Below, in pieces: positions 1 to 7,462 of a stretch of DNA of 64,000 nt. The stretch lies in the IMG/VR virus record IMGVR_UViG_3300025435_001056, positions 112,633-176,632 of that record. One strand, 5' to 3'. The position numbers were made by a program, and so were the translations under genes. How positions within the stretch are numbered: the first letter of the stretch is position 1; each line of letters opens with the position of its first letter. Source of the DNA: a virus. The notes below the pieces were generated by a model. That model was not told the DNA's origin and did not search any database. It saw nothing but the letters and a program-made list of their open reading frames with translations.

Positions 1-792
1 ATGTGCCATCCCGACGACTTTGATATCATTGTGGATCTCGACATACATAAGGGCATCAAGTACAAGGGCGAAGATCTAGAACTGCCCAAACTGGTCCTGG
101 TGCGGTTGGGTGCCGGCATACTGCCATTCCAACTGGCAGTGGTGCGTCATTTTGAACAGGCTGGGATTCCTTGTATCAACGGTAGTTTGCCTATAGAAAC
201 GGTCAAGGACAAGTTGCGTAGTAGCCAAATCTTAAGTCGATCAGGTATTCCTATTCCCAACACCATGATGGTGCGATTACCCATAGACGATGGACTAGTG
301 GAAACAAACATTGGCTTTCCCTGTGTGGTCAAGGTTGTAACCGGTTCGTACGGTGAAGGTGTTTATCTTTGCGAACGAAAACGCGACTACAAGAAGTTGA
401 TGGAGTTTGTGGACAACCTGGGCAACAAAAAAACCATGATAGTGCAGGAATACCTGGGTGAACGACCTGGTGAAGACCTGCGAGTCTTGGTCATAGGCGG
501 CAAGGTCATAGGTGCCATGCGCCGTACCGCACCCGAAGGTGATTTCCGTGCCAACATCACCAACGGCGGCACTGGCGAAAACTTTGAAGTCACAGAAGAA
601 ATCGACTACATTGCCAGAAAAACAGCTCGATCTCTAAATTTAGACATTGCTGGTGTTGATTTGTTGTTTGACAAGCGTGGATTCCGTGTGTGTGAAGCCA
701 ACTCAAATCCTGGTTTTATTGGCTTTGAAAGATTCTGTGGCGTAGATGTAGCAGATTTAATCACGGAATATATCAAGTTCCGCACACAGTAA
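1..792 (+). CDS. RimK-like ATP-grasp ligase, probably 5'-truncated by window edge
   Basis: The product belongs to the ATP-grasp family of carboxylate-amine ligases, closest in pattern to RimK, which adds glutamates to the C-terminus of ribosomal protein S6. Visible marks are the KDKLRS segment near residue 69, the ATP-binding VVKVVTGSYGEGV stretch near 109-121, VQEYLGE near 148, and the metal-binding CEANSNPGF near 231-239. Compared with RimK (about 300 residues) the first 35 or so residues, which form the pre-ATP-grasp Rossmann strand, are missing. The ATG at position 1 is therefore probably an internal methionine and the gene begins upstream. A strong terminator follows immediately. The substrate is unknown; S6 or another host or phage peptide is possible. 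Confidence 0.8.
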   Translation: MCHPDDFDIIVDLDIHKGIKYKGEDLELPKLVLVRLGAGILPFQLAVVRHFEQAGIPCINGSLPIETVKDKLRSSQILSRSGIPIPNTMMVRLPIDDGLVETNIGFPCVVKVVTGSYGEGVYLCERKRDYKKLMEFVDNLGNKKTMIVQEYLGERPGEDLRVLVIGGKVIGAMRRTAPEGDFRANITNGGTGENFEVTEEIDYIARKTARSLNLDIAGVDLLFDKRGFRVCEANSNPGFIGFERFCGVDVADLITEYIKFRTQ

Positions 793-814
793 ATCTATAA
801 ACAACATCAATTGA

Positions 815-835
815 CCCCGTTTAAACGGGGTTTTT
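815..835 (+). terminator. Rho-independent terminator after RimK-like gene
   Basis: CCCCGTTT (815-822) is followed directly by its reverse complement AAACGGGG (823-830) and then by a T run (831-835). It ends the RimK-like transcript just before a new promoter. Confidence 0.85.
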
Positions 836-852
836 GTCTATTAACTAAACGG

Positions 853-881
853 TTGACCCAAAATGATCAATTTTGTATAAT
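853..881 (+). promoter_or_regulatory. Sigma70-type promoter for the GH-like/DUF4214 gene
   Basis: TTGACC (853-858) and TATAAT (876-881) are separated by 17 bases. It is the first of several promoters sharing a GGTTGACC start. The predicted transcript has a leader of about 20 nt before the ATG at 907, with a GGAG ribosome site (898-901). Confidence 0.8.
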
Positions 882-906
882 ACAATATACAATCATCGGA
901 GTCATA

Positions 907-2631
907 ATGAGCAATACGGCCATAAAAAATATCTTGATTGATTTAAGGACCGATCCAACCAACACAGCAGATGTAAATGGCATTGCCATAAACTCACCTG
1001 CACAGATTAATCCCTTACTCGATCATCTCAAAACAGCGGGCTACAACACAGTAACCTTCAATGTGGATGTGGGTATCGACATGAACACCGGCAAGATCGA
1101 TCTGAATCCAAGTCCTGGGTTGAACACTTTGCCATCGGCACATCTTTGGCAAGACGTGGCCTACGCTCATAGCATTGGACTATCTGTCAATATTTTGACA
1201 GTGCCCACAGTGATCTATAATGCCAACGGAACTCCAAATTTTTCAGATACACCGATTTCATCAGCTACACCCTTGGCCGCAGGTGTTAGCATCGATACTG
1301 TATTTAAAAATATAGCCAGCTACGAAACTACCTTAGCTACTCTGGCTCAACAAAATCATGCGGAAACTTTTTATATAGGTAGCAACAATTTTGGATATGA
1401 TTCTGCAACCTACGCACCCGAGTGGCAACAAGTAATCAATGCAGTTCGATCTGTTTATTCTGGAACCATCGCCTATCAGGCCTGTTATGATAATGCAGTA
1501 TTTGGCATGGTTAATCAAATTGACTATTTGCCAAATCCTGTGGTTTCAACCACACCAATTTATAATTTGGCCCAGATTGTAGAAGGGTATTATCACACAC
1601 CGGTATGGACCAACGGGCCCACGTATTTTCAAGAAATTGCCGCAATGGTGCGAGAGTATGGCGCAACGCCAATTGTATTGGATGCTTTTCAGGCACAGGC
1701 TTCGAATACCGGTATAGGAAATCTGACCTATGCATTTTCCACATTGATGGACAACGGATCCAATGCATTGACCAGTCTTCCACAACCAAATCATGTTGAA
1801 CAGGCCCTGGCATATCAAGCATTTTTGTATGTGGCTCAACACTTAATGGCTTCCCAAGTGTCCGGAGTTGGCATAGACGGCTACATGCCCTGGGCACAGG
1901 CTGCATGGTTACAAAATCCTGGAACTAACACCAATGGACAACTTTGGAACTTAATGAATCAACTTGGCAATAATCTTTGGGGAGATTCCACAGTCGAAGC
2001 CGTCATTGCCCAATCTTTTGCAAACAATCCATTGCCCAATTATTTTTTTAGTACTCCAGCGAACGATACTGTCACAGGTAATCCCGGAGTAGTTAACACC
2101 GAAGTCTTCTATGCCAGTTCAACTGCAAGCACAGTTACCAAGACTTCTACAAGTCTCACAGTCACTACACCAATGGACGGTACAGATACACTTGCCAACA
2201 TCCAGCGACTTGAATTTAGTGACACCGTGATTGCGTTCGATTCGGCCCCGGGACAGATAGCCGGAGAAGCCTATCGTTTATACACCGCTGCCCTGGGTCG
2301 CACTCCTGATACCGGAGGACTGGGGTTTTGGATCAATGCCTTAGATAAAGGTGAATCATTACATGACGTGGCTGGCGGTTTTGTAAACAGTCCAGAGTTC
2401 CATAACAAATTCTACGGTGATGGCTCCAATGGTGTTTTTGTTACAGCATTGTACAATAATGTGTTGCATCGTGCTCCGGATGTGGATGGTTACAATTTTT
2501 GGGTTAACAGTCTAAATCACGGTGCTGATCGCGCAGATATATTGGTTGGATTTTCTGAGTCTCCAGAGAACGTAGCACAAACTGTTGGCCTTGTGGGGCA
2601 AGGCATACACTATGATCAATATTTGGGTTGA
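907..2631 (+). CDS. Secreted/surface-type protein: glycoside-hydrolase-like domain plus DUF4214
   Basis: This 574-residue protein has two parts. Residues about 1-400 look like a TIM-barrel glycosidase-like domain, with alternating strand segments such as GYNTVTFNVDVGID, LSVNILTVPTV and TFYIGSNNFGYD; this call is by pattern only. Residues about 450-560 contain two DUF4214-type repeats (EAYRLYTAALGRTPDTGGLGFW and ALYNNVLHRAPDVDGYNFW), preceded by the LEFSDTVIAFD linker common in bacterial RTX/S-layer-like proteins. The start at 907 is preferred over an in-frame ATG at 811, because 811 lies inside the upstream terminator and before the promoter. The gene sits alone between two terminators with its own promoter, an arrangement typical of an accessory moron. 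It may be a virion surface or exported carbohydrate-binding protein. Confidence 0.65.
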   Translation: MSNTAIKNILIDLRTDPTNTADVNGIAINSPAQINPLLDHLKTAGYNTVTFNVDVGIDMNTGKIDLNPSPGLNTLPSAHLWQDVAYAHSIGLSVNILTVPTVIYNANGTPNFSDTPISSATPLAAGVSIDTVFKNIASYETTLATLAQQNHAETFYIGSNNFGYDSATYAPEWQQVINAVRSVYSGTIAYQACYDNAVFGMVNQIDYLPNPVVSTTPIYNLAQIVEGYYHTPVWTNGPTYFQEIAAMVREYGATPIVLDAFQAQASNTGIGNLTYAFSTLMDNGSNALTSLPQPNHVEQALAYQAFLYVAQHLMASQVSGVGIDGYMPWAQAAWLQNPGTNTNGQLWNLMNQLGNNLWGDSTVEAVIAQSFANNPLPNYFFSTPANDTVTGNPGVVNTEVFYASSTASTVTKTSTSLTVTTPMDGTDTLANIQRLEFSDTVIAFDSAPGQIAGEAYRLYTAALGRTPDTGGLGFWINALDKGESLHDVAGGFVNSPEFHNKFYGDGSNGVFVTALYNNVLHRAPDVDGYNFWVNSLNHGADRADILVGFSESPENVAQTVGLVGQGIHYDQYLG

Positions 2632-2659
2632 TCTGTTGCCAAAAAACAACATCTTTTGA

Positions 2660-2681
2660 CCCCGTAAAAAGCGGGGTTTTT
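2660..2681 (+). terminator. Rho-independent terminator
   Basis: CCCCG (2660-2664) pairs with CGGGG (2672-2676) around an A-rich loop and is followed by TTTTT. It closes the DUF4214 unit. Confidence 0.85.
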
Positions 2682-2698
2682 ACGATTTTACCAAAAGG

Positions 2699-2727
2699 TT
2701 GACCAAAAATGCCCAATTTGTTATACT
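2699..2727 (+). promoter_or_regulatory. Sigma70-type promoter (GGTTGACCAAAAA class)
   Basis: TTGACC (2699-2704) and TATACT (2722-2727) are 17 bases apart. The GGTTGACCAAAAA context is shared with promoters at 8146 and 23350. A short inverted repeat, ACTAT/ATAGT (2725-2738), overlaps the -10 region. Confidence 0.85.
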
Positions 2728-2757
2728 ATTATTATAGTGAACATAAAGGAGCAGAAC

Positions 2758-3030
2758 ATGTCAAAACTTACAGCATACACAGTAGAAATTTATAAAGCAG
2801 ATCGTCGTGTTACCGCGGGTCGTAGATTGGTTGAGAAGCGTGACTTTGATCCGGTTACCCGTGACTATATCGACACAGTGGTTGAAAAGCTTCAAACCAA
2901 AGGTATCACAGTTGAACTACACGAAACCTTTGTGACCAAAAAAAACCTAATGGGCGGTCGAGAGTTTACCGAGCGTTACGACACTCCGTATTTTTGCTCG
3001 CCTGCAAGTGAATCTTACTGGAGCATGTAA
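2758..3030 (+). CDS. Small phage protein, unknown function (90 aa)
   Basis: A 90-residue soluble charged protein beginning MSKLTAYTVEIYKADRR, with an RBS AAAGGA ten bases upstream of the ATG. It has no signal peptide, membrane helix or recognised domain. Its position directly behind a near-consensus host-type promoter at the head of a cluster of tiny genes fits an early, host-takeover type product, but that is inference. Confidence 0.75.
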   Translation: MSKLTAYTVEIYKADRRVTAGRRLVEKRDFDPVTRDYIDTVVEKLQTKGITVELHETFVTKKNLMGGREFTERYDTPYFCSPASESYWSM

Positions 3031-3035
3031 TTCGA

Positions 3036-3064
3036 TTGACCAAAAATACCCAATTTGTTATAAT
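3036..3064 (+). promoter_or_regulatory. Sigma70-type promoter before the 3095 small-gene cluster
   Basis: TTGACC (3036-3041) and TATAAT (3059-3064) are spaced by 17 bases. The spacer (aaaaatacccaatttgt) is almost identical to that of the promoter at 2699, so the two promoters look like a duplication. Confidence 0.85.
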
Positions 3065-3094
3065 ATTACATATAGTTAGAAATTAGGAGCAGAT

Positions 3095-3250
3095 ATGACC
3101 CGTAAACATTTCGTAGCAATGGCCCAAGAAATTGCCCAAATGCCAGATCGTGAATCAGCTCGTATTGCAGCCGAGGCCTTTGCGGCAGTGGCCAGAACTG
3201 TAAATTCTCGTTTTGATACCGAACGTTTCTTGACCGCGTGTGGAGTTTAA
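3095..3250 (+). CDS. Small conserved phage protein (51 aa)
   Basis: A 51-residue protein starting MTRKHFVAMAQEIAQ and ending RFDTERFLTACGV, preceded by an AGGAG ribosome site. The pattern of an N-terminal RKHF followed by a C-terminal RFDxxRFxxACG is one I recognise from many small phage proteins of unknown function. It is predicted to be mostly helical. It begins a run of four overlapping or abutting small genes (3095-3882) transcribed from the promoter at 3036. Confidence 0.75.
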   Translation: MTRKHFVAMAQEIAQMPDRESARIAAEAFAAVARTVNSRFDTERFLTACGV

Positions 3251-3251
3251 T

Positions 3252-3593
3252 ATGAACTATACTGTAGACCAAATTAAAACAATCGTAGCCGAAGCTCGCC
3301 ACGAAGCATACCTAGCCGCAGACAAGTTCTTTAAGGACAAGCTAGGTGGTCAAGACAAATATTCCTGTGGCTTTGCCTGGGTAGACATCTTTGGTATCAA
3401 AGGCAATACTCGGGTAGGTCGTGCCATGAAAGAAGCCGGCCTTCGCAAGAGCTATACCGGTAGTTACCAAATTTGGAATCCAGCCAGTTATGCATGTCAG
3501 AATATCGACACTCTTGAAGCAGGTGCTGAGGCAGCTGCAAAGGTATTTGAACGATATGGTTTCAAGGCCTACGCCGGATCGAGGTTAGACTAA
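3252..3593 (+). CDS. Conserved phage protein, unknown function (113 aa)
   Basis: Starts one base after the preceding stop with MNYTVDQIKTIVAEARHEAY and ends RYGFKAYAGSRLD. The segments AADKFFKDKLGG, CGFAWVDI, RVGRAMKEAG and the C-terminal AYAGSRLD form a pattern familiar from conserved hypothetical proteins of diverse tailed phages. No catalytic motif is evident. An upstream in-frame start at 3240 is rejected because it would lie inside the previous gene. Confidence 0.8.
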   Translation: MNYTVDQIKTIVAEARHEAYLAADKFFKDKLGGQDKYSCGFAWVDIFGIKGNTRVGRAMKEAGLRKSYTGSYQIWNPASYACQNIDTLEAGAEAAAKVFERYGFKAYAGSRLD

Positions 3594-3757
3594 TGACCTT
3601 AGATCAAGCCTGTGCTAGAATTGTTGCCTACAGTGTGGTCAACGGTATTGAAAGTCTAACAGCGGTAGAGCGTATGGTCAAATACTATCGACTCTTATCC
3701 ACCGAAGATCAACAAGCCGTTACAGTATTCATGGACAAAACAAAGGAGACAGCATGA
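3593..3757 (+). CDS. Small phage protein, unknown function (54 aa)
   Basis: The ATG overlaps the preceding stop by one base (TAATG), so translation is probably coupled. The 54-residue product (MTLDQACARIVAYSVV...) is acidic to neutral and helical, without a recognised domain. Its stop overlaps the next start as ATGA. Confidence 0.65.
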   Translation: MTLDQACARIVAYSVVNGIESLTAVERMVKYYRLLSTEDQQAVTVFMDKTKETA

Positions 3758-3882
3758 AAGCATTCGTATTAGGAACCGTTTTTGGTATTTTGATCTGTAC
3801 CGTTGGTCTATCCGGAATTGCCAAGATGCTAGACAACGGAGTAGCCAAGGTCCAGGAAGTATCCAAAGAAGCCGCCAAATAA
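3754..3882 (+). CDS. Small single-pass membrane protein (42 aa)
   Basis: The product is MKAFVLGTVFGILICTVGLS followed by a short amphipathic tail ending KVQEVSKEAAK. Residues about 3-22 form one hydrophobic helix with a glycine-rich face. It overlaps the upstream gene as ATGA and has an AAGGAG site nine bases upstream. Small membrane peptides of this layout occur in many phages; a role in membrane modification or lysis timing is only a guess. Confidence 0.65.
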   Translation: MKAFVLGTVFGILICTVGLSGIAKMLDNGVAKVQEVSKEAAK

Positions 3883-3916
3883 GGCTCTTTTGGATAACCA
3901 AATATAGCAATTATGG

Positions 3917-3945
3917 TTGACTTCAAACCCGAATTCAAGTATAAT
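3917..3945 (+). promoter_or_regulatory. Sigma70-type promoter before the 4012 gene
   Basis: TTGACT (3917-3922) and TATAAT (3940-3945) are 17 bases apart, again in a GGTTGAC context. The transcript would carry a leader of about 60 nt before the ATG at 4012. Confidence 0.8.
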
Positions 3946-4011
3946 AGTTATTGTAGTGAGAAGTAAAGGCAGTTTAAATCAACTTAATAGGCAACTTAGA
4001 AAGGCAACACA

Positions 4012-4335
4012 ATGTCACAAGAAAAATTATTTACAGTAGCAGGTACAGCAACTAACGCCGATGGCACAGTTAAGGCACGTTTTGCAAACGACTTGGTAGC
4101 TCGGATCAAGATCCTAAACAAAGCAGGTTGCACCAATATCAACCTTATGGAATTGCCACAAGCAATGACCAAGCTCCAGGCTCTTCAGTACCTGACAGAG
4201 CAGGGTGTCACAGGTGATGCGGGTTACGCAGTAGCCAACAAACTTGCAGAAAAGACCAAGATCGCTAAAAAAGCCGAAATTAAGGTTGCAGGTAAGGCTA
4301 TTAAGTCTGTTAAAGTAGAAAAAGTAACAGCCTAA
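4012..4335 (+). CDS. Basic phage protein, unknown function (107 aa)
   Basis: The 107-residue protein has an N-terminal beta-rich part (LFTVAGTATNADGTVKARFAND), a middle NLMELPQAMTKLQALQYL segment that resembles a conserved phage module, and a lysine-rich tail from about residue 80 (KTKIAKKAEIKVAGKAIKS). The charged tail suggests nucleic-acid binding, but no known fold is assigned. AAAGGC serves as a weak ribosome site. Confidence 0.7.
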   Translation: MSQEKLFTVAGTATNADGTVKARFANDLVARIKILNKAGCTNINLMELPQAMTKLQALQYLTEQGVTGDAGYAVANKLAEKTKIAKKAEIKVAGKAIKSVKVEKVTA

Positions 4336-4380
4336 TAGGTAGTGGGGCAGGTGCAAACTATAAGTCCCCTAACTTATATC

Positions 4381-4674
4381 ATGACAAAGATACTGACCGT
4401 ATCTTTTCTCTTTTTATTATCCGGTTGCGCAGCGGCTCCGTTGGTATTAACCGGACTCGGAGTCACTGGTGTAGCAGTAAACGAAACCACAGGCAAAACC
4501 CTTACAGATCATACAGTAAGTTCAATCAGCGGGCAAGATTGCAGGATTGGTAGAGCATTTAAAGAACAATCGGTTTGCCAAGATTTGAATCAAGCTCAAA
4601 CTCAAATACAAATAATCAATACTGGCACCAAACCATCAACTGTAGAAGAAATTCAAGCTCGTTATCGCTGGTAA
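4381..4674 (+). CDS. Small outer-membrane-type lipoprotein (97 aa)
   Basis: The N-terminus MTKILTVSFLFLLSGC ends in a lipobox (LSGC) with the lipidated cysteine at residue 16, predicting export and processing by signal peptidase II. The mature part, including NETTGKTLTDHTVSSISGQDC and a second cysteine pair, resembles short lipoproteins of Betaproteobacteria and their phages. The ATG at 4381 is chosen over a GTG at 4342 because it places the signal peptide at the very N-terminus. Possible roles are superinfection exclusion or envelope stabilisation; neither is shown by the sequence. Confidence 0.75.
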   Translation: MTKILTVSFLFLLSGCAAAPLVLTGLGVTGVAVNETTGKTLTDHTVSSISGQDCRIGRAFKEQSVCQDLNQAQTQIQIINTGTKPSTVEEIQARYRW

Positions 4675-4702
4675 CTTGGCCATTTTGGCTAAGTATTTTG
4701 AT

Positions 4703-4933
4703 ATGTTTGACGAACTTGATCTTACCATTAGAACTGCAATTCATAATCTCATGCTGGTCTTATACGATCAAGGCATCACCGAAATCCATACCGGCGGCCT
4801 CATGCGCCTGTTGGGTGTGTCCAATGATGTAGCCCAGGAGTATGATGATGAACGGGTGATCTTGGATGATAATTTTGTCAGATATGTGGAAGAAATCAAC
4901 ACACCAAGACCGCCTGATCAGCTCCTGCATTAA
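4703..4933 (+). CDS. Conserved phage protein, unknown function (76 aa)
   Basis: The product begins MFDELDLTIRTAIHNLMLVLYDQG and continues IHTGGLMRLLGVSNDVAQEYDDE, a pattern I associate with small T4-like marine phage proteins that have no assigned function. A TTG at 4676 would extend it by nine residues, but the ATG is preferred. Its stop overlaps the next start as TAATG. Confidence 0.7.
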   Translation: MFDELDLTIRTAIHNLMLVLYDQGITEIHTGGLMRLLGVSNDVAQEYDDERVILDDNFVRYVEEINTPRPPDQLLH

Positions 4934-5175
4934 TGACAGTACCTATTTTCAAAAACGGAGATGCCCTTTATACAGTAATTCTGCGAGAGTCTGATGCTCG
5001 AAATCGATTGGTTAAATGGTCCACTTCCAGTCGTAGTATCCAAGCTCGTGTTGACGAAAACAAGATGCATATCTATGATCACAATACCCTAAGCCTGTTT
5101 ATAGTGACCTGGACACACGGATGGGATAATGTAACAGTTTGGGATCCTTGGCTCAAACGGCATATTACAATTTGA
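4933..5175 (+). CDS. Small phage protein, unknown function (80 aa)
   Basis: An 80-residue beta-rich, aromatic protein (MTVPIFKNGDALYTVILRESDAR...), translationally coupled to the previous gene by a one-base overlap. It ends HGWDNVTVWDPWLKRHITI. No domain is recognised. The following promoter's -35 box overlaps its stop codon. Confidence 0.65.
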   Translation: MTVPIFKNGDALYTVILRESDARNRLVKWSTSSRSIQARVDENKMHIYDHNTLSLFIVTWTHGWDNVTVWDPWLKRHITI

Positions 5176-5199
5176 CAAATGCAATTTACACTGTATAAT
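5172..5199 (+). promoter_or_regulatory. Sigma70-type promoter with leaderless geometry
   Basis: TTGACA (5172-5177) and TATAAT (5194-5199) are 16 bases apart. Exactly six bases separate the -10 box from the ATG at 5206, so the expected transcription start coincides with the start codon. A short repeat ACTGT/ACAGT (5190-5205) brackets the -10 box. Confidence 0.7.
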
Positions 5200-5205
5200 A
5201 ACAGT

Positions 5206-5718
5206 ATGGATCCTAAAGATTATACCACATTTGAAAAAATATTAGACAGTTCGATCGCAACTGATTGTATCACTATTCCTAATGGATACGGAGCCGAAAC
5301 GGTTACAGTAAACAATGCCATTGACACAATCACTTTGTCTGAGTTTGACTTCAATTTACAAAACACCATGTCTACTTATAGTAATGTTACTGTCACTAGC
5401 CCATACATTGTAAGTGGTGGCACTGGTCTTTATACTACAGGTACAACTGCTTCTCCGTGGGCTACTACACCCAGTTCAAAGATCCAACTGAACGGCGAAG
5501 ACGCCGATATCGAAGTTAATGGATTAAGTCTAATGGATGCGATACAAAAGATTGAAGAACGCTTAAACATACTACATCCAAATACTGAATTAGAAGCGGA
5601 ATGGGCAGAACTACGCGAATTGGGCGAGCAATACCGCAAACTTGAGCAACACATCAAGGACAAACAGGCTACATGGGACCGTTTGAAGGCCATGCCACCA
5701 CCGGTGACTGATCAATGA
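5206..5718 (+). CDS. Conserved T4-like phage protein with C-terminal coiled coil (170 aa)
   Basis: The N-terminal two thirds is beta-rich and serine/threonine-rich. The C-terminal third has the segment KIQLNGEDADIEVNGLSLMD followed by a helical, heptad-like stretch containing LEAEWAELRELGEQYRKLEQ. The latter two are a module I recognise from T4-like marine phages, where its function is not known. The start at 5206 is chosen because it sits at the predicted transcription start of the promoter at 5172; an earlier in-frame ATG at 5179 lies inside that promoter. It overlaps the next gene as ATGA. Confidence 0.7.
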   Translation: MDPKDYTTFEKILDSSIATDCITIPNGYGAETVTVNNAIDTITLSEFDFNLQNTMSTYSNVTVTSPYIVSGGTGLYTTGTTASPWATTPSSKIQLNGEDADIEVNGLSLMDAIQKIEERLNILHPNTELEAEWAELRELGEQYRKLEQHIKDKQATWDRLKAMPPPVTDQ

Positions 5719-7106
5719 CAACCTGGTCTGATTTTTACGATCAAATTAGAGATTCTTCCTGGCCCGACTGCACAACTGAAGATCAGTTTGCCTTGTTGCC
5801 TGAACACATACAACAAGAATGCCAAGAAAAATTTGGCTATGTGCCTGGTGCATTTTCCAAGATCTCCAAATTAAAAAATCAAGTTTTCCCAATAAAAACA
5901 GCCACGGCCTGCCAGCTGAAATGGAATTGGAGTACCGTATTTCTTACTACAGAGGAAACCGCCAGTTGCCATAGGACCAATCATCACAAGTTTGATACCG
6001 ATCTATTTGATTTTCATAATACTCCATCAAAATTAGATGATCGAAATCGCATGTTGGCTGGCAAATGGCCTCAGGAAGGATGTACATATTGTCACAACAT
6101 TGAACAAGCAGGGGGGCAGAGTGATCGTATGACCAACCTGAACTTTTCGGGTATACATGCTCCGCCTGAATTAGACAATAATCCTCAAGCCATACAAGTT
6201 ACCCCTAGAATTTTAGAAGTGTATTTTGATAATACCTGTAATTTGAAATGTCTCTACTGTGGTCCACATTTTAGCAGCCTATGGGATGCCGAAAATCGAC
6301 AGTTTGGACAACCGGCCTTTATCAAAAGCAAAAATATAGACAAAAACAAACAACAAATTTTTGCCTGGTTACGAGTCAACGGACAGTATTTGACCAATTT
6401 CAATATACTGGGCGGGGAACCCTTGTACCAGAGCGAATTGGAAGAGTGTTTAGATCTGTTTGAACAGTATCCTGCCTCAGAACTCAAGTTGCAAATTTTT
6501 ACTAATCTTAATACCAAACTTGATCATTTAAAAAAAATAGTTTCCAGAGTCAAACAGTTAGTCAATCAAAATAGTATTAGAGAATTTGAAGTTACAGCCA
6601 GCTTAGACTGCTGGGGTGCGGCACAGGAGTACGTTCGTTATCCTTTGAATTTGGAATCTTGGCAGAAAAATTTTGAATATCTACTGTCAGAATCCTGGAT
6701 CAATTTGATTATAGGCAGTACCGTGACACCGTTAACTATAAAAACTCTGCCAGATTTATTGGAAAGGATCAATCAATGGAATCAAGTTCGACCAGTTCAT
6801 CATTATCAAAACAGTGTTAATGGACCCAGTTACATGTTTATTGATATGTTTGGTGATATTTTTCAGTCAGATTTTGCTTGTGCATTGGAACTCAAACCCG
6901 ATGCTACCCCAGAACAACAGGCCAGCAAAAATTATCTATTGGGCATTGCCAAGCAATCGGTTGCCGGCGCTCCAAACTTGCCTGAAATAAAAAAACTGTT
7001 TGATTTTTTGAATGAAATAGATCGTCGTCGAAAGACCAGCTGGCCCAAAGTATTTCCTTGGTTAGTTTTGGAATTTAGCAAACATGGATTTAATATACCT
7101 ACTTAA
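5715..7106 (+). CDS. Twitch-type radical SAM protein (463 aa)
   Basis: The radical SAM signature CxxxCxxC is present as C175-NLK-C179-LY-C182, where the three cysteines would hold a 4Fe-4S cluster that cleaves S-adenosylmethionine. A glycine-rich NILGGEPLYQ follows near residue 234 and a TASLDCWG segment near 296. The N-terminal part has additional cysteines (C85, C123, C126) in the GCTYCHNIEQAGGQSDR region typical of the twitch subgroup, which binds an auxiliary cluster. The reaction and substrate are unknown; many such proteins modify peptides. It follows the 5206 gene in the same transcript. A second radical SAM gene lies at 23977-24954. Confidence 0.85.
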   Translation: MTTWSDFYDQIRDSSWPDCTTEDQFALLPEHIQQECQEKFGYVPGAFSKISKLKNQVFPIKTATACQLKWNWSTVFLTTEETASCHRTNHHKFDTDLFDFHNTPSKLDDRNRMLAGKWPQEGCTYCHNIEQAGGQSDRMTNLNFSGIHAPPELDNNPQAIQVTPRILEVYFDNTCNLKCLYCGPHFSSLWDAENRQFGQPAFIKSKNIDKNKQQIFAWLRVNGQYLTNFNILGGEPLYQSELEECLDLFEQYPASELKLQIFTNLNTKLDHLKKIVSRVKQLVNQNSIREFEVTASLDCWGAAQEYVRYPLNLESWQKNFEYLLSESWINLIIGSTVTPLTIKTLPDLLERINQWNQVRPVHHYQNSVNGPSYMFIDMFGDIFQSDFACALELKPDATPEQQASKNYLLGIAKQSVAGAPNLPEIKKLFDFLNEIDRRRKTSWPKVFPWLVLEFSKHGFNIPT

Positions 7107-7462
7107 TGGCAAAAAGTATCAAAAATTGTAGATTTTAAACCAGACAAGTTATATAATACTAAGTATTTTAGAGAGTAGAAAAAACAACCAGGCTAACATT
7201 GCGTTTAGCGGAGGATTACAAATCAAGATCTACTCCACAACGGACGGGTCAGTGCCGCAAAGCTGACCGGTATTAAAGAGGACTTCGGAAATCCTCTTCA
7301 TTGACAAATGGTATGGGCAAACTGGAAACAAAGGTTTGCTTAGAGAGTATGGCACTGAGGCCCGAGGTCTTGATCTGTCTAAATATCTACCCACCGCCAT
7401 TGTCTGTGCGCCCATTCCGGGCATCCGCTGAAACGGTCCAGTTGAACCGAAGGAGGACGACA
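7107..7462 (+). ncRNA. Structured leader or small RNA region upstream of the endolysin
   Basis: No convincing gene lies in these 356 bases. A TATAAT at 7152-7157 could be a -10 box, with only a weak -35. Downstream are two clean hairpins: GGTCAG/CTGACC (7247-7252 with 7263-7268) and AGAGGA/TCCTCT (7277-7282 with 7292-7297, loop containing TTCGG). TCCTC could alternatively pair with the endolysin ribosome site AAGGAGG (7450-7456). A late-type CTAAATA is at 7379-7385. The region may be a regulatory leader or an independent RNA; this is inference from pairing by eye. Confidence 0.4.

Noticed and set aside
811-906. Upstream ATG extension of the DUF4214 protein
   Set aside because: The extension would start inside the terminator and cross the promoter, and the ATG at 907 has a ribosome site.
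1511-1906. Minus-strand frame of 131 codons within the DUF4214 gene
   Set aside because: It has no promoter or ribosome site and lies wholly within a well-supported plus-strand gene.
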